A DNA stretch of 22,328 bases from contig CAMLEF010000029.1 in assembly GCA_946478675.1 (NCBI GenBank), forward strand, positions 1 through 22,328. The letters run 5' to 3'. How positions within the stretch are numbered: the first letter of the stretch is position 1; each line of letters begins with the position of its first letter. Under the pieces are notes generated by a model. It saw nothing but the letters and a program-made list of their open reading frames with translations, was not told the DNA's origin and did no database searches. Source of the stretch: an uncultured Flavobacteriales bacterium. Lineage in GTDB: Bacteria > Bacteroidota > Bacteroidia > Palsa-965. The position numbers and the translations under genes are program-made. Positions 1-6,695 of the stretch are shown here, piece by piece.

Positions 1-2
1 AG

Positions 3-776
3 AGCAGCAGCGGCGTGTACGGATATGCTTCGCTCAACACGACAGGATTCACGCTGCTCGGCCAGGAGGACCAGTATTCCGGGATGTACGTTTACACGTA
101 TCCGAACGCAGAAACGATCCTTGATTTTCCGCTCACGTATCAATCGACCTACAGCGATTCTGCGCAAACGGTGATGCAGATGTATCTCGGCTTCGATCCC
201 GGCATCGGCCAGACGGTAGATTCGATGCGCACGACAACCGACGTTTACAAAACGGGAATGGTGGATGCGTGGGGAACGCTGAACATGACATTCGGTTCCT
301 TCCCGGTTTTACGTCTCAATACGTTGCGTTACGAAACTTCGACGACGGAATATCTCGTGAACGGCAACTGGATTCTTGCCAACCCGTCGACGACCGATTC
401 GAGCCGCGTGTATTCGTTCTGGGGCAACAACGCCGGCGCGCCGCTGCTCGAGCTTACGGAAGATCTTGCCACCAACACGATCACCGATGCGCAATACATC
501 ACCGCAAACACGACGGTAACCGGCATCGGTGAGATCGCCGACGTCAACACGAGCATCTTCCCGAACCCGGTCATCGACAAGCTGCACATCACGACGCGCA
601 TGAGCAACTACAACGTCAGTCTCTTCGACATGCAGGGCCGTCTCGTGATCTCGGAAAATGCTTCGGCAGAAAATTACGAGCTGAACGTTTCTTCGCTCGA
701 AGCCGGAACGTATCTCGTCCGCATCTCCGACGGCAACGGAAAAATGCGCCAGGAAAAAATCTGCATCACGCACTAA
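3..776 (+). CDS. C-terminal part of a T9SS-exported protein (5' end outside window)
   Basis: The reading frame is already open at the window edge (S-S-S-G-V-Y...), so this is the 3' part of a longer gene; the GTG at 15 is only the first possible start inside the window. The last ~75 residues form a type A T9SS sorting domain: it begins IFPNPVIDKLHI, continues with SLFDMQGRLV and ends LEAGTYLVRISDGNGK followed by a short basic tail. This domain directs export across the outer membrane by the type IX system and is then removed or used for anchoring. The upstream ~180 residues are rich in T, Y, S and N and I do not recognise them; many Bacteroidota surface proteins look like this. A rho-independent terminator follows 45 nt after the stop, so this is the last gene of its transcript. 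The T9SS tail is clear; passenger function is unknown. Confidence 0.85.
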   Translation, partial: SSSGVYGYASLNTTGFTLLGQEDQYSGMYVYTYPNAETILDFPLTYQSTYSDSAQTVMQMYLGFDPGIGQTVDSMRTTTDVYKTGMVDAWGTLNMTFGSFPVLRLNTLRYETSTTEYLVNGNWILANPSTTDSSRVYSFWGNNAGAPLLELTEDLATNTITDAQYITANTTVTGIGEIADVNTSIFPNPVIDKLHITTRMSNYNVSLFDMQGRLVISENASAENYELNVSSLEAGTYLVRISDGNGKMRQEKICITH

Positions 777-820
777 CACTACGCATGCAGCGTACCCGGG
801 TTGCCGCCCGGTTTTAAGAG

Positions 821-849
821 ACCCCGTCCTGAGCCAGGCGGGGTTTTTT
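821..849 (+). terminator. Rho-independent terminator after the T9SS protein gene
   Basis: The arms ACCCCG and CGGGGT, extended by inner CCT/AGG pairing, enclose a short GAGCC loop and are followed directly by a run of T. It sits 45 nt downstream of the stop at 776 and just before the next promoter. Confidence 0.85.
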
Positions 850-865
850 CTTTTGCGGAAATGCA

Positions 866-873
866 GACCTTTG
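866..873 (+). promoter_or_regulatory. Likely -7 promoter element, GACCTTTG
   Basis: It matches the Bacteroidota -7 consensus TAnnTTTG at all fixed positions but the first and lies 14 nt before the ATG at 888. It argues for the 888 start over the in-frame ATG at 861, which would overlap the promoter. Confidence 0.5.
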
Positions 874-887
874 CTTTTTCAAATAAA

Positions 888-1211
888 ATGAAGATTCAGA
901 AAATCAATCAAATGCCACTGAAATACCTGTGGAATGAAAAAGGCATGCTTCCGCATCACCGGATAAGCTTTCTGAATACCTATGAAGTAAAAGAAAAACT
1001 GACCAGCTGCACAATTGTCATGGCCAATATCGGAGATGAGCTGAAATGGTATTCGCCCTCGGATAATTTTACGCTTTGGAAATTGGAGTTGTTCAACCAC
1101 ATCTGTAATGATCCGAAGAATGGTTGTGCAATGGAAGATTTCTCCGGCGACTATTTCTATTTTGCTTCTTATTGGGAAGGGAATATCGTTCTTCTTGAAA
1201 AACAGCATTGA
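888..1211 (+). CDS. Hypothetical protein, 107 aa
   Basis: I do not recognise this protein. It is rich in aromatic residues (W, Y, F), has no signal peptide or membrane segment, and contains three cysteines, two of them bracketing an N-D-P-K-N-G stretch (CNDPKNGC). The start at 888 is chosen because a promoter-like GACCTTTG lies just upstream; the frame is open further upstream into the terminator, which is not plausible coding sequence. By eye it is visibly more AT-rich than neighbouring genes, which may mean recent acquisition. The next gene starts 12 nt after its stop, so the two may be co-transcribed. The SMI1/immunity-like size and composition are suggestive only; no function is assigned. 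Confidence 0.65.
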   Translation: MKIQKINQMPLKYLWNEKGMLPHHRISFLNTYEVKEKLTSCTIVMANIGDELKWYSPSDNFTLWKLELFNHICNDPKNGCAMEDFSGDYFYFASYWEGNIVLLEKQH

Positions 1212-1223
1212 ACAATTTGATTA

Positions 1224-1640
1224 ATGGATAAAGAGAAAATCGTTGCGCATTGTGTTTCGCTGTTGCATGAAAAAATTGCGACGTTTCAAAATGCATTGCG
1301 CGAGCTGAGCGAAGGTGCGGCCAACGAAGGAAAAAGCTCTGCGGGCGACAAGCACGAAACCGCGCGGGCGATGGCGCAGCTGGAGCAGGAAAAGCTCGGG
1401 AAGCAATTGCAGGAAACGGAGCAGCAGCTTTTATCGCTGGAGAAAAATAACGGGCGGCTCTTCGATACGGATCGCGGGGTGATCTTCGTGAGTGTGGCGC
1501 TGGGGAAAATTACGGTGGAGGGAAAACCGGTGATGGTGATTTCGGTGCAGTCGCCGCTGGGGCAGAAATTGTCGGGCGTGGAGGCGGGAAGCTCGGTGGT
1601 GGTGAATGGGACGGCGTATGGGGTTCGCAGTGTAGTGTAA
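1224..1640 (+). CDS. GreA/GreB-like two-domain protein
   Basis: A 138-residue protein with an N-terminal helical, coiled-coil-like half (about residues 1-75, rich in E, Q, K, L, including EQEKLGKQLQETEQQLLSLE) and a C-terminal beta-rich half (about 80-138: FVSVALGKI, then ISVQSPLGQKLSGVEAGSSV, then a final G-x-x-Y-x-x-R-x-V strand). The order and the SPLGQ-L-G-x-x-AG-x-x-V signature resemble the GreA/GreB transcript-cleavage factors, whose coiled coil enters the RNA polymerase secondary channel. The match is from pattern only. Family members in Bacteroidota are sometimes labelled 3-oxoacyl-ACP synthase, which this sequence does not support: there is no thiolase fold or catalytic Cys-His-His/Asn. 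It begins 12 nt after the preceding stop. Confidence 0.6.
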   Translation: MDKEKIVAHCVSLLHEKIATFQNALRELSEGAANEGKSSAGDKHETARAMAQLEQEKLGKQLQETEQQLLSLEKNNGRLFDTDRGVIFVSVALGKITVEGKPVMVISVQSPLGQKLSGVEAGSSVVVNGTAYGVRSVV

Positions 1641-1670
1641 CTCTGGCAGGCTGCGGGGGAGTTGCTTCAA

Positions 1671-1727
1671 CCACTTGAGACACTTAAGAGCACTTAAGCG
1701 CGCTGGCTGCCCGCTCTGAAGTGGTGG
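1671..1727. repeat. Intergenic word repeat (CACTTAAG type)
   Basis: Three consecutive 9-10 nt units start at 1672, 1681 and 1691 (CACTTGAGA, CACTTAAGAG, CACTTAAGCG). A weak complementary arm, GAAGTGGTGG, lies at 1718-1727 and can pair with CCACTT at 1671-1676. It fills the gap between the GreA-like gene and the hydrolase gene. It is the shortest of the five word-repeat loci in the window. Confidence 0.55.
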
Positions 1728-1751
1728 CGCAGATGTTGCTTTTGTGGGGGT

Positions 1752-2456
1752 ATGAAAAATGACACCACTCTTCTTCTGATGCATGGCGCCGGCATGGGCA
1801 GCTGGATCTGGGATGAAGTCCGTCCGCACCTGGGAATGCCTTCGGCGGCTATCGAATTTCCGGACCGCGACAAAGGGAAAGTAGATCCGAAGATCACGCT
1901 GAATGATTATGCGGAGCACCTGCGACACCAGGTTAATAACCTCGATTACGAACGCTTCATCCTGGTGCCGCATTCCATCAGCGGGCTGCTTTCACTGATG
2001 CTGACAGAGCATTATAAAAAACGTGTAGCGGGTATCATCGCGATCAGCGCAGCTTTCCCGCAAAAAGGCGGCTCCTTCTTTTCCGCTTTGCCGTTTCCGC
2101 AAAACATCATTCGTTCCGTGATGGTGAAAATGGGAGGAACACGTCCGCCGGAAAAGAAAATACGCGAAGGCTACTGTAACGATTTCAACGGTCGTCTCGC
2201 TGAGGAAGTAACCCGGCGTTTTGTAGAGGAATCTCCCCGGCTGTATTCGGATGAATGTCATGCGAAAGTTCCGGACGGAAAAAAAATCTACATCGAGACG
2301 TCCGCCGATGCGCAGCTTCCGCCTAAAGTGCAGTTGAAAATGGCGGGCGCGCTGAATGCACAACGCATCATCACCATTCGCAGCGGACATCTTCCGATGG
2401 TAGGACATCCGCGTGAAATGGCTGATGTGCTCAACCAGGCCGTAGAAAAATTGTAG
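1752..2456 (+). CDS. Alpha/beta-fold hydrolase
   Basis: A 234-residue cytoplasmic protein (no signal peptide) of the alpha/beta hydrolase superfamily. The N-terminal oxyanion-hole motif is LLLMHGAGMGSWIW (residues 7-20). The nucleophile elbow is VPHSISGLL with Ser75, the probable acid is Asp186 in SADAQLPP, and His213 lies in SGHLPMVGHP. The elbow is P-H-S-I-S rather than the usual G-x-S-x-G, as also happens in hydroxynitrile-lyase/esterase-like members, which this protein resembles in length and in the SGH-x-P-M ending. The substrate is unknown; a small ester is the simplest guess. TGCTTTTG at 1737-1744 is a near-consensus -7 element just upstream of the ATG. Confidence 0.85.
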   Translation: MKNDTTLLLMHGAGMGSWIWDEVRPHLGMPSAAIEFPDRDKGKVDPKITLNDYAEHLRHQVNNLDYERFILVPHSISGLLSLMLTEHYKKRVAGIIAISAAFPQKGGSFFSALPFPQNIIRSVMVKMGGTRPPEKKIREGYCNDFNGRLAEEVTRRFVEESPRLYSDECHAKVPDGKKIYIETSADAQLPPKVQLKMAGALNAQRIITIRSGHLPMVGHPREMADVLNQAVEKL

Positions 2457-2463
2457 GCTACTC

Positions 2464-2547
2464 CTACCCTTTGTCTTTTTTGCGGATCAATACAAAAGCT
2501 GCGATCATCACGGCAAGCGCCACTGCTCCGAATATTACGAGAACCAT
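2464..2547 (-). CDS. Possible 27-aa single-pass membrane peptide
   Basis: On the minus strand an ATG at 2547 opens a 27-codon frame: about 20 hydrophobic residues (MVLVIFGAVALAVMIAAFVL) followed by IRKKDKG and a stop. This is the layout of a small inner-membrane protein with a positively charged cytoplasmic tail. It lies in an otherwise empty gap between a plus-strand hydrolase gene and mscS. No ribosome-binding site or clear -7 element is visible, so the evidence is composition and topology only. Confidence 0.4.
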   Translation of the reverse strand: MVLVIFGAVALAVMIAAFVLIRKKDKG

Positions 2548-2563
2548 CGTCGTACGTTTTTAA

Positions 2564-2692
2564 ATCTCTGCAGAGAAGGAAAAAATCCTGCCAGGGGAAC
2601 AGGAATTGCGGGCGATGTACAACGCCATCAACGCACACTGCAGCGCGAAAGGCTGCGACATTTCCAAACTCCGCAAGCAACAACAGCAATGA
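2564..2692 (+). CDS. Possible small ORF coupled to mscS, start uncertain
   Basis: This frame is open from just after the TAA at 2561 and ends in a TGA that overlaps the mscS ATG (ATGA, 2689-2692). It reads ...KILPGEQELRAMYNAIN then AHCSAKGCDISKLRKQQQQ, a soluble, charged peptide with two cysteines. The only ATG in frame is at 2615 (25 residues); longer versions would need TTG at 2606, CTG at 2588 or ATC at 2564. TACGTTTT at 2553-2560 resembles a -7 element. The coupled stop/start and protein-like composition support a real gene; the missing normal start argues against it. Confidence 0.35.
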   Translation: MSAEKEKILPGEQELRAMYNAINAHCSAKGCDISKLRKQQQQ

Positions 2693-3708
2693 GCAAGAAC
2701 ACCCTGCATCACCCGGAAGAGCACCCGATCAAAGTCACGCAACCGGAGACAGCCGTTTCGAAGACGATCAAGCTCGGCACTTTTTTATTGCTGGCGGCAG
2801 GAAGTATTGTCGTGTACATCCTGATCCGGCTGAACGTAATGACGATCCTGCGCGACGATTATCAAAAATTATTGTCGAAGCTGAGTCTGGCGGGATTCGT
2901 CGGGTTTCTCGTGCTGGCGCTTTCGAAATTCAGCGAAGGCATCATCGCCAAACGCGCGAAGAACCGCTCGAACCGCTACAACCTCACGCGGCTGATCCGG
3001 TTGCTCAGCTTTTTGCTGTTTGTCGGCATCATCATTTCGTTTGTGTTCGTGAACTGGTACACCGCTGCGGTTTCGCTGGGACTGATGTCGCTGATCCTGG
3101 GATTCGCGCTGCAAACGCCGATCACTTCTTTCATCGGCTGGATCAATATTCTCGCGCGCTCACCGTACCACGTCGGCGACCGCATCCAGATCGAACAGTT
3201 CACCGGCGACGTGATCGAGATCGGTTATTTCGACACGACACTCTGGGAATTCGGCGGCGATTATCTCACGAACGACGTACCGAGCGGGCGCATCATCCGC
3301 TTCCCGAACAGCCTCGTGCTGCAATCGGCGGTGTACAATTATTCCTGGGAAAAGTTCCCGTACATCTGGAACGAGATTCCTTTCCACGTGGCGTATGAAA
3401 GCGATCTTCCTTTCGTTGCAAAAACGATTCGTGAGGTGGCGGCGCGGGAGCTCGGCCCGGACATGAGCGAGCGCATTCATCGCTTCAAGGAGCTGGTGAA
3501 GCGCACAGCAGTTGATGAGCTCGATGTGAAGGAATATCCGTTCGTTGCGCTGCGCATCAACACGAACACGTGGGTGGAAGTGCTGGTGACGTATCTCGTC
3601 GAGCCGCGTAAAGCGTCTGCCACGCGCACGAAGCTGATCCAGGCAATCGTGGCGGAGCTGCTCCGATCGCCGGAGCGTGTGATGTTTCCGAAGAGCAATG
3701 CGCGTTAG
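2689..3708 (+). CDS. MscS-family small-conductance mechanosensitive channel
   Basis: A 339-residue inner-membrane protein. Four hydrophobic segments lie at about residues 29-49, 65-83, 105-123 and 127-145. The last is the pore helix, rich in G, A, S and L (AAVSLGLMSLILGFALQTPI), followed by the family signature GWINILARSPYHVGDRIQI, the beta-domain turn FTGDVIEIGYFDTTLWE and RIIRFPNSLVLQSAVYNYS. The C-terminal ~120 residues form the alpha/beta cytoplasmic vestibule. The family releases solutes on hypo-osmotic shock. The ATG at 2689 overlaps the stop of a possible small ORF. The gene has no obvious downstream partner on its strand; a dead T9SS tail follows in antisense. Confidence 0.92.
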   Translation: MSKNTLHHPEEHPIKVTQPETAVSKTIKLGTFLLLAAGSIVVYILIRLNVMTILRDDYQKLLSKLSLAGFVGFLVLALSKFSEGIIAKRAKNRSNRYNLTRLIRLLSFLLFVGIIISFVFVNWYTAAVSLGLMSLILGFALQTPITSFIGWINILARSPYHVGDRIQIEQFTGDVIEIGYFDTTLWEFGGDYLTNDVPSGRIIRFPNSLVLQSAVYNYSWEKFPYIWNEIPFHVAYESDLPFVAKTIREVAARELGPDMSERIHRFKELVKRTAVDELDVKEYPFVALRINTNTWVEVLVTYLVEPRKASATRTKLIQAIVAELLRSPERVMFPKSNAR

Positions 3709-3716
3709 TGCGCTCT

Positions 3717-3821
3717 CTACTCCACCGAGATTTTTCCGCTTGCGATCCAGCCTGCTCTTCCGATGACGCGATAGCAGTAAATGCCGCTGCTCATTCCTTC
3801 GCGATTCAAAGTTGAGCCAAT
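3717..3821 (-). pseudogene. Severed T9SS C-terminal sorting-domain remnant
   Basis: On the minus strand, immediately after a TGA at 3822-3824, 34 codons read the last part of a T9SS type A tail: REGMSSGIYCYRVIGRAG, then a W-x-A-SGKISVE ending and a TAG. The pattern L/M-x-S-G-I-Y-x-Y-x-V...G-x-x-x-x-x-G-K-I-x-V-E is the classical final beta-strand pair of this domain. There is no start codon with enough upstream sequence, no NP-N motif and no passenger; the upstream side has been replaced by the promoter region of the VOC gene. This is best read as the 3' stump of a lost exported-protein gene. Confidence 0.7.
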
Positions 3822-3871
3822 TCACAGCGGCGCACCATCACATGATCATGCGGTTTTTCCCTTGCGGCGAT

Positions 3872-3879
3872 TAACTTTA
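3872..3879 (+). promoter_or_regulatory. -7 promoter element TAACTTTA for the VOC/GrpB pair
   Basis: It matches TAnnTTT(G/A) and ends 4 nt before the ATG at 3884, implying a very short or absent 5' leader. Similar spacing occurs at several other genes in this window. Confidence 0.55.
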
Positions 3880-3883
3880 CGCC

Positions 3884-4309
3884 ATGCGTCAAAAGCTCAA
3901 CATCATTACGCTCGGCGTTTCCGACCTGCAGCGTTCGCTTGAATTTTATGAGAAAGGCCTCGGCTGGAAAAAATCTTCTGCAAGCCAGGACAACATCGTT
4001 TTCTTCCCGCTCGGCGGAATGGTGCTGGCGCTGTACCCGCGCGAGCTGCTGGCGGAAGACGCAACGATTCCTGCGAAAGGCAGCGGCTTCAGCGGCATTA
4101 CGATCGCTTACAATGCGAAGTCGGAACAGGAAGTCGATGAGGTGCTCGCCGAAGTGAAGAAGCTCGGTGCTGTGATCGTGAAGCCGGCGCAAAAAGTTTT
4201 CTGGGGCGGCTACAGCGGCTACTTCCAGGATCCCGACGGACATTTGTTCGAAGTGGCGTACAACCCGTTTTTCGGTTTCGACGCGAACGACAACCTCGAG
4301 CTCCCATGA
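3884..4309 (+). CDS. VOC (glyoxalase/bleomycin resistance) family protein
   Basis: A 141-residue protein with two beta-alpha-beta-beta-beta modules typical of the vicinal oxygen chelate superfamily. The first module begins with ITLGVSDLQRSLEFYEKGLG (residues 8-27). The second begins ITIAYNAKSEQEVDEVLAE and ends FQDPDGHLFEVAYNP, where the family usually carries its metal-binding glutamate. Members include glyoxalase I, dioxygenases and antibiotic-binding proteins; nothing here picks out a substrate. Its stop overlaps the next ATG (ATGA), so it is translationally coupled to the GrpB-family gene. It starts just after the -7 element at 3872-3879. Confidence 0.9.
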   Translation: MRQKLNIITLGVSDLQRSLEFYEKGLGWKKSSASQDNIVFFPLGGMVLALYPRELLAEDATIPAKGSGFSGITIAYNAKSEQEVDEVLAEVKKLGAVIVKPAQKVFWGGYSGYFQDPDGHLFEVAYNPFFGFDANDNLELP

Positions 4310-4821
4310 TCGTGCTCGAGCCCTGGTCGCCGCAATGGAAATCCGCTTTCGAAAGAGAATGCGCGCGGCTGGCTCCTGCTTTTGAAAAATTTTCTTTCCG
4401 CGCCGAACACATCGGGAGCACGTCGGTGGAAGGGCTTGCAGGAAAGCCGGTGATCGACATGCTTATCGGGCTGGAGCGTTACGAAGACAGCGAACAGCTG
4501 ATCGCACCGCTGGAAAATGCGGGCTACGTTTATTTCAAACATTTCGAAACGCGTTTGCCGAACCGGCGTTTTTTCGCGCGCGACGAGAACGGCGTTCGTA
4601 CGCACAACCTGCATCTTGTAGCGCTCGACGGCGAATTCTGGGAGCGCCATTTGTTGTTCCGCGATTACCTGTGTACGCACCCGGAAACACGCGACGCTTA
4701 TCTCGCTTTGAAAAAAGAGCTCGCCGTAAAATTCGCAGCCGACACAAATGCGTATGCCGATGCGAAGACACCATTCATTCGTGCAATCGAGATGAAAGCC
4801 GCAATGGAAAAACAACGGTAA
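4306..4821 (+). CDS. GrpB/UPF0157 family nucleotidyltransferase-like protein
   Basis: A 171-residue protein with the GrpB family signature: an N-terminal PWSPQWKSAFERE, then AEHIGSTSVEGLAGKPVIDM (residues about 33-52), where the GSTSV...KP-x-ID pattern resembles a nucleotidyltransferase core. It continues with the central FFARDENGVRTHNLHLV and the FRDYLCTHPETRDAYLALK helix common to the family. Biochemical function is not settled; a link to dephospho-CoA kinase is known only from fusion proteins in other bacteria. Length is normal. It shares a 4-nt overlap with the VOC gene. No terminator is evident before the metF promoter. Confidence 0.9.
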   Translation: MIVLEPWSPQWKSAFERECARLAPAFEKFSFRAEHIGSTSVEGLAGKPVIDMLIGLERYEDSEQLIAPLENAGYVYFKHFETRLPNRRFFARDENGVRTHNLHLVALDGEFWERHLLFRDYLCTHPETRDAYLALKKELAVKFAADTNAYADAKTPFIRAIEMKAAMEKQR

Positions 4822-4888
4822 GCTTTTCACGAACTGTTTCATCCGACGTTAACGGCTGATGCGTTTTATCTCATTTCCCGCCATTGAT

Positions 4889-4896
4889 TACTTTTG
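4889..4896 (+). promoter_or_regulatory. -7 promoter element TACTTTTG of metF
   Basis: An exact TAnnTTTG match, with TTTT at 4863-4866 about 22 nt upstream as a candidate -33 element. It lies 33 nt before the ATG at 4930 and rules out the upstream in-frame start at 4894. Confidence 0.75.
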
Positions 4897-4929
4897 CGCT
4901 GCCTTTCCATCAAAGGAAACCGCAACCGT

Positions 4930-5883
4930 ATGAAAGTCACCGACCATCTCAAAGCTGCGAAAGCGCCGCTTTTTTCCATCGAGATCCTTCCCCCGCTCAA
5001 AGGAAAAAGCATCCAGTCGATCTACGAAGGCATTGACCCGCTCATGGAGTTCAAGCCGTCGTTCGTCGACGTCACCTATCACCGCGAAGAATACATCTAT
5101 AAAAAACGCGACGGCGGTTACCTCGAGAAAGTTTCCATCCGCAAGCGCCCCGGCACGGTCGGCATCTGCGCGGCGATCATGAACCGCTATCACATCGACG
5201 CGGTCCCGCACATCATCTGCGGCGGCTTTACGAAAGAAGAAACCGAAAGCGCGCTCATCGATCTGCACTTCCTCGGCATCGACAACGTGCTGCTCCTGCG
5301 CGGCGACGCGATCAAAACCGAAGCGGCATTCGTTCCCGAACCGCACGGCCATCAATATGCGATCGATCTCGTGAAGCAGGTCGGCGAAATGAACCACGGC
5401 ATTTACCTGCACGAAGATGTAGTCGACATGGCGCCGACGAATTTCTGCGTGGGCGTGGCCGGCTACCCGGAAAAACATTTCGAAGCGCCGAACCTGTACG
5501 CCGACATGCGCTTCCTCAAAGCGAAAGTGGATGCGGGCGCCGAGTACATCGTCACGCAGATGTTCTTCGACAACCAGAAGTTTTTCGAATTCGTCAGTAA
5601 ATGCCGTGAAACCGGTATCAACGTGCCGATCATCCCGGGCCTGAAGATCCTGACGTCGAAAAAGCAGATCATTTCTCTTCCGAAGATTTTCCACATCGAT
5701 ATCCCGCAGGACCTGTACGAAGCGGTGGAAAAATGCAAAGACGACAAGGAAGTGCGCGAAGTCGGCATCCAGTGGTGCATCCAGCAATCGAAAGAGCTGA
5801 TGAAAGGAAATGTTCCCTGCCTGCATTATTACACGATGGGCACGAGCGAATCGACGCGCCGTGTGGCGAGCGAGATTTTTTAG
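4930..5883 (+). CDS. metF: Methylenetetrahydrofolate reductase
   Basis: A 317-residue FAD-dependent reductase that converts 5,10-methylene-THF to 5-methyl-THF, the methyl donor for methionine synthesis. The N-terminal TIM-barrel strand carries FSIEILPPLKG, whose Glu18 corresponds to the catalytic glutamate of E. coli MetF (SFEFFPP). The folate/FAD strand DNVLLLRGDAI carries the conserved LRGD, and FCVGVAGYPEKH, IVTQMFFD and PIIPGLKIL are the other family blocks. The 4930 ATG is chosen because a consensus -7 element lies at 4889-4896. The gene stands alone, ends in a strong hairpin terminator and converges on yraN. Confidence 0.95.
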   Translation: MKVTDHLKAAKAPLFSIEILPPLKGKSIQSIYEGIDPLMEFKPSFVDVTYHREEYIYKKRDGGYLEKVSIRKRPGTVGICAAIMNRYHIDAVPHIICGGFTKEETESALIDLHFLGIDNVLLLRGDAIKTEAAFVPEPHGHQYAIDLVKQVGEMNHGIYLHEDVVDMAPTNFCVGVAGYPEKHFEAPNLYADMRFLKAKVDAGAEYIVTQMFFDNQKFFEFVSKCRETGINVPIIPGLKILTSKKQIISLPKIFHIDIPQDLYEAVEKCKDDKEVREVGIQWCIQQSKELMKGNVPCLHYYTMGTSESTRRVASEIF

Positions 5884-5891
5884 GGGTGCGA

Positions 5892-5978
5892 ATTACGAAT
5901 CCTTACGGATATACGAATACGCGAATGGGTGCTTCTGCAGAAGAATGCACCCATTTGTTTTTACGAACGGTTCGTAAT
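5892..5978. repeat. Intergenic word-repeat hairpin (ACGAAT type)
   Basis: The left arm reads as 9-nt words in exact phase: ATTACGAAT, CCTTACGGA, TATACGAAT, then ACGCGAAT. The right arm TTACGAACGGTTCGTAAT (5961-5978) is an imperfect reverse complement of the first words; ATTACGAA at 5892-5899 pairs perfectly with TTCGTAAT at 5971-5978. The metF terminator hairpin forms the inner part. The element fills the whole 96-nt gap between the two convergent stops. Confidence 0.6.
5924..5961 (+). terminator. Terminator of metF
   Basis: A perfect 9-bp stem AATGGGTGC / GCACCCATT (5924-5932 with 5947-5955) encloses the palindromic TTCTGCAGAA and is followed by TGTTTTT. Confidence 0.75.
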
Positions 5979-5979
5979 G

Positions 5980-6345
5980 TTATCCGCCGAACGGATGAAA
6001 CGCGCCTGCAATGTGCTTCACCGTTTTGCGGTTGTTCTTCTTCACAATGCCGATCACGTCGAAACGCACTTCATCGGTGAGGTTATTTTGCTCGAGGTAA
6101 TGATTGGCGGCGCGGATGAGCTTTTTCTGCTTCGTTTTATTCACGAACACTTCCGGCTCGCCGAACGCATCCGTGCCGCGCGTTTTCACTTCCACGATCA
6201 CAAGCTCATTCCCCTCGCGCGCCACCAGGTCGATCTCCAAATGCAGGAAACGCCAGTTCACCGCCAGGATCTCCAGCCCTTTCGCCCGTAAATAACGCAC
6301 CGCTTCCTCCTCTCCCCACCGACCCGTTTCCTGGTTTTCCGTCAT
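5980..6345 (-). CDS. YraN/UPF0102 family endonuclease-like protein
   Basis: A 121-residue protein with the PD-(D/E)xK nuclease-like core of the YraN family: the N-terminal helix TGRWGEEEAVRYLRAKGLEIL, then NWR, then EIDLVAREGNELVIVEVKTR with Glu37/Asp39 and the Glu52-x-Lys54 pair, then the KKLIRAANHYL helix. This resembles Holliday junction resolvase folds. The family is near-universal and its role is not established. Length is typical. It converges on metF with a 96-nt gap; upstream is the large 6406-6650 inverted repeat. A weak -7 element, TAGCTTCG on the minus strand, lies just before the ATG. Confidence 0.92.
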   Translation of the reverse strand: MTENQETGRWGEEEAVRYLRAKGLEILAVNWRFLHLEIDLVAREGNELVIVEVKTRGTDAFGEPEVFVNKTKQKKLIRAANHYLEQNNLTDEVRFDVIGIVKKNNRKTVKHIAGAFHPFGG

Positions 6346-6405
6346 GCCGCGAAGCTAAACAGAGATTGGCATACTATTCGTTTGTAAATGGGTAGGGAGT
6401 TGCGT

Positions 6406-6650
6406 TGTTGCGGGGTGCGGAGGTGCGCGGGGGTATTTTGTAGCAGGAGAGTTGCGTAGTAGATCGGAGTTGAATAGTTGGTTGAGTTGGTTAAGTGGGT
6501 TCGGCTTGTTCGAACAAACGGGGAATGAAACTAATCTTAACCGAACCAACCTTACCAACCCTCCAACCCAACCAACCTTTCCTTTTAGCACAACCGCCAC
6601 CTTCACCATTAACAATGATCCCACACACACGCACCTCGCACCCCGCAACA
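6406..6650. repeat. 245-bp imperfect inverted word repeat (GTTGGTT / GGTGCG type)
   Basis: This occupies most of the 350-nt gap between the divergent yraN and DUF4412 genes. Outer arms: TGTTGCGGGGTGCG plus AGGTGCG (6406-6427) pair with CGCACCT plus CGCACCCCGCAACA (6630-6650), all but one unpaired G. Inner left arm, exact 9-nt words from 6477: GTTGGTTGA, GTTGGTTAA, GTGGGTTCG, GCTTGTTCG. Inner right arm, 9-nt words from 6537: TTAACCGAA, CCAACCTTA, CCAACCCTC, CAACCCAAC. The centre is the perfect palindrome TTGTTCGAACAA (6506-6517). G and T dominate the left arm and A and C the right. No gene is supported inside it. Confidence 0.75.
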
Positions 6651-6667
6651 CCGCACCCTTTTTTTGC

Positions 6668-6675
6668 TATATTTA
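6668..6675 (+). promoter_or_regulatory. -7 promoter element TATATTTA
   Basis: It matches TAnnTTT(G/A) 20 nt before the ATG at 6696 and begins just outside the right arm of the inverted repeat. Confidence 0.5.
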
Positions 6676-6695
6676 TAATTCACACCTGCACTCCC

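Noticed and set aside
1224..1640. 3-oxoacyl-ACP synthase label for the GreA-like protein
   Set aside because: At 138 residues with a helical N-terminal half and a GreA-like C-terminal half, it has no thiolase fold or catalytic residues.
4888..5826. 312-codon minus-strand frame over metF
   Set aside because: It is antisense to an unambiguous MetF and has the F/D/H/R-rich composition of a shadow frame.
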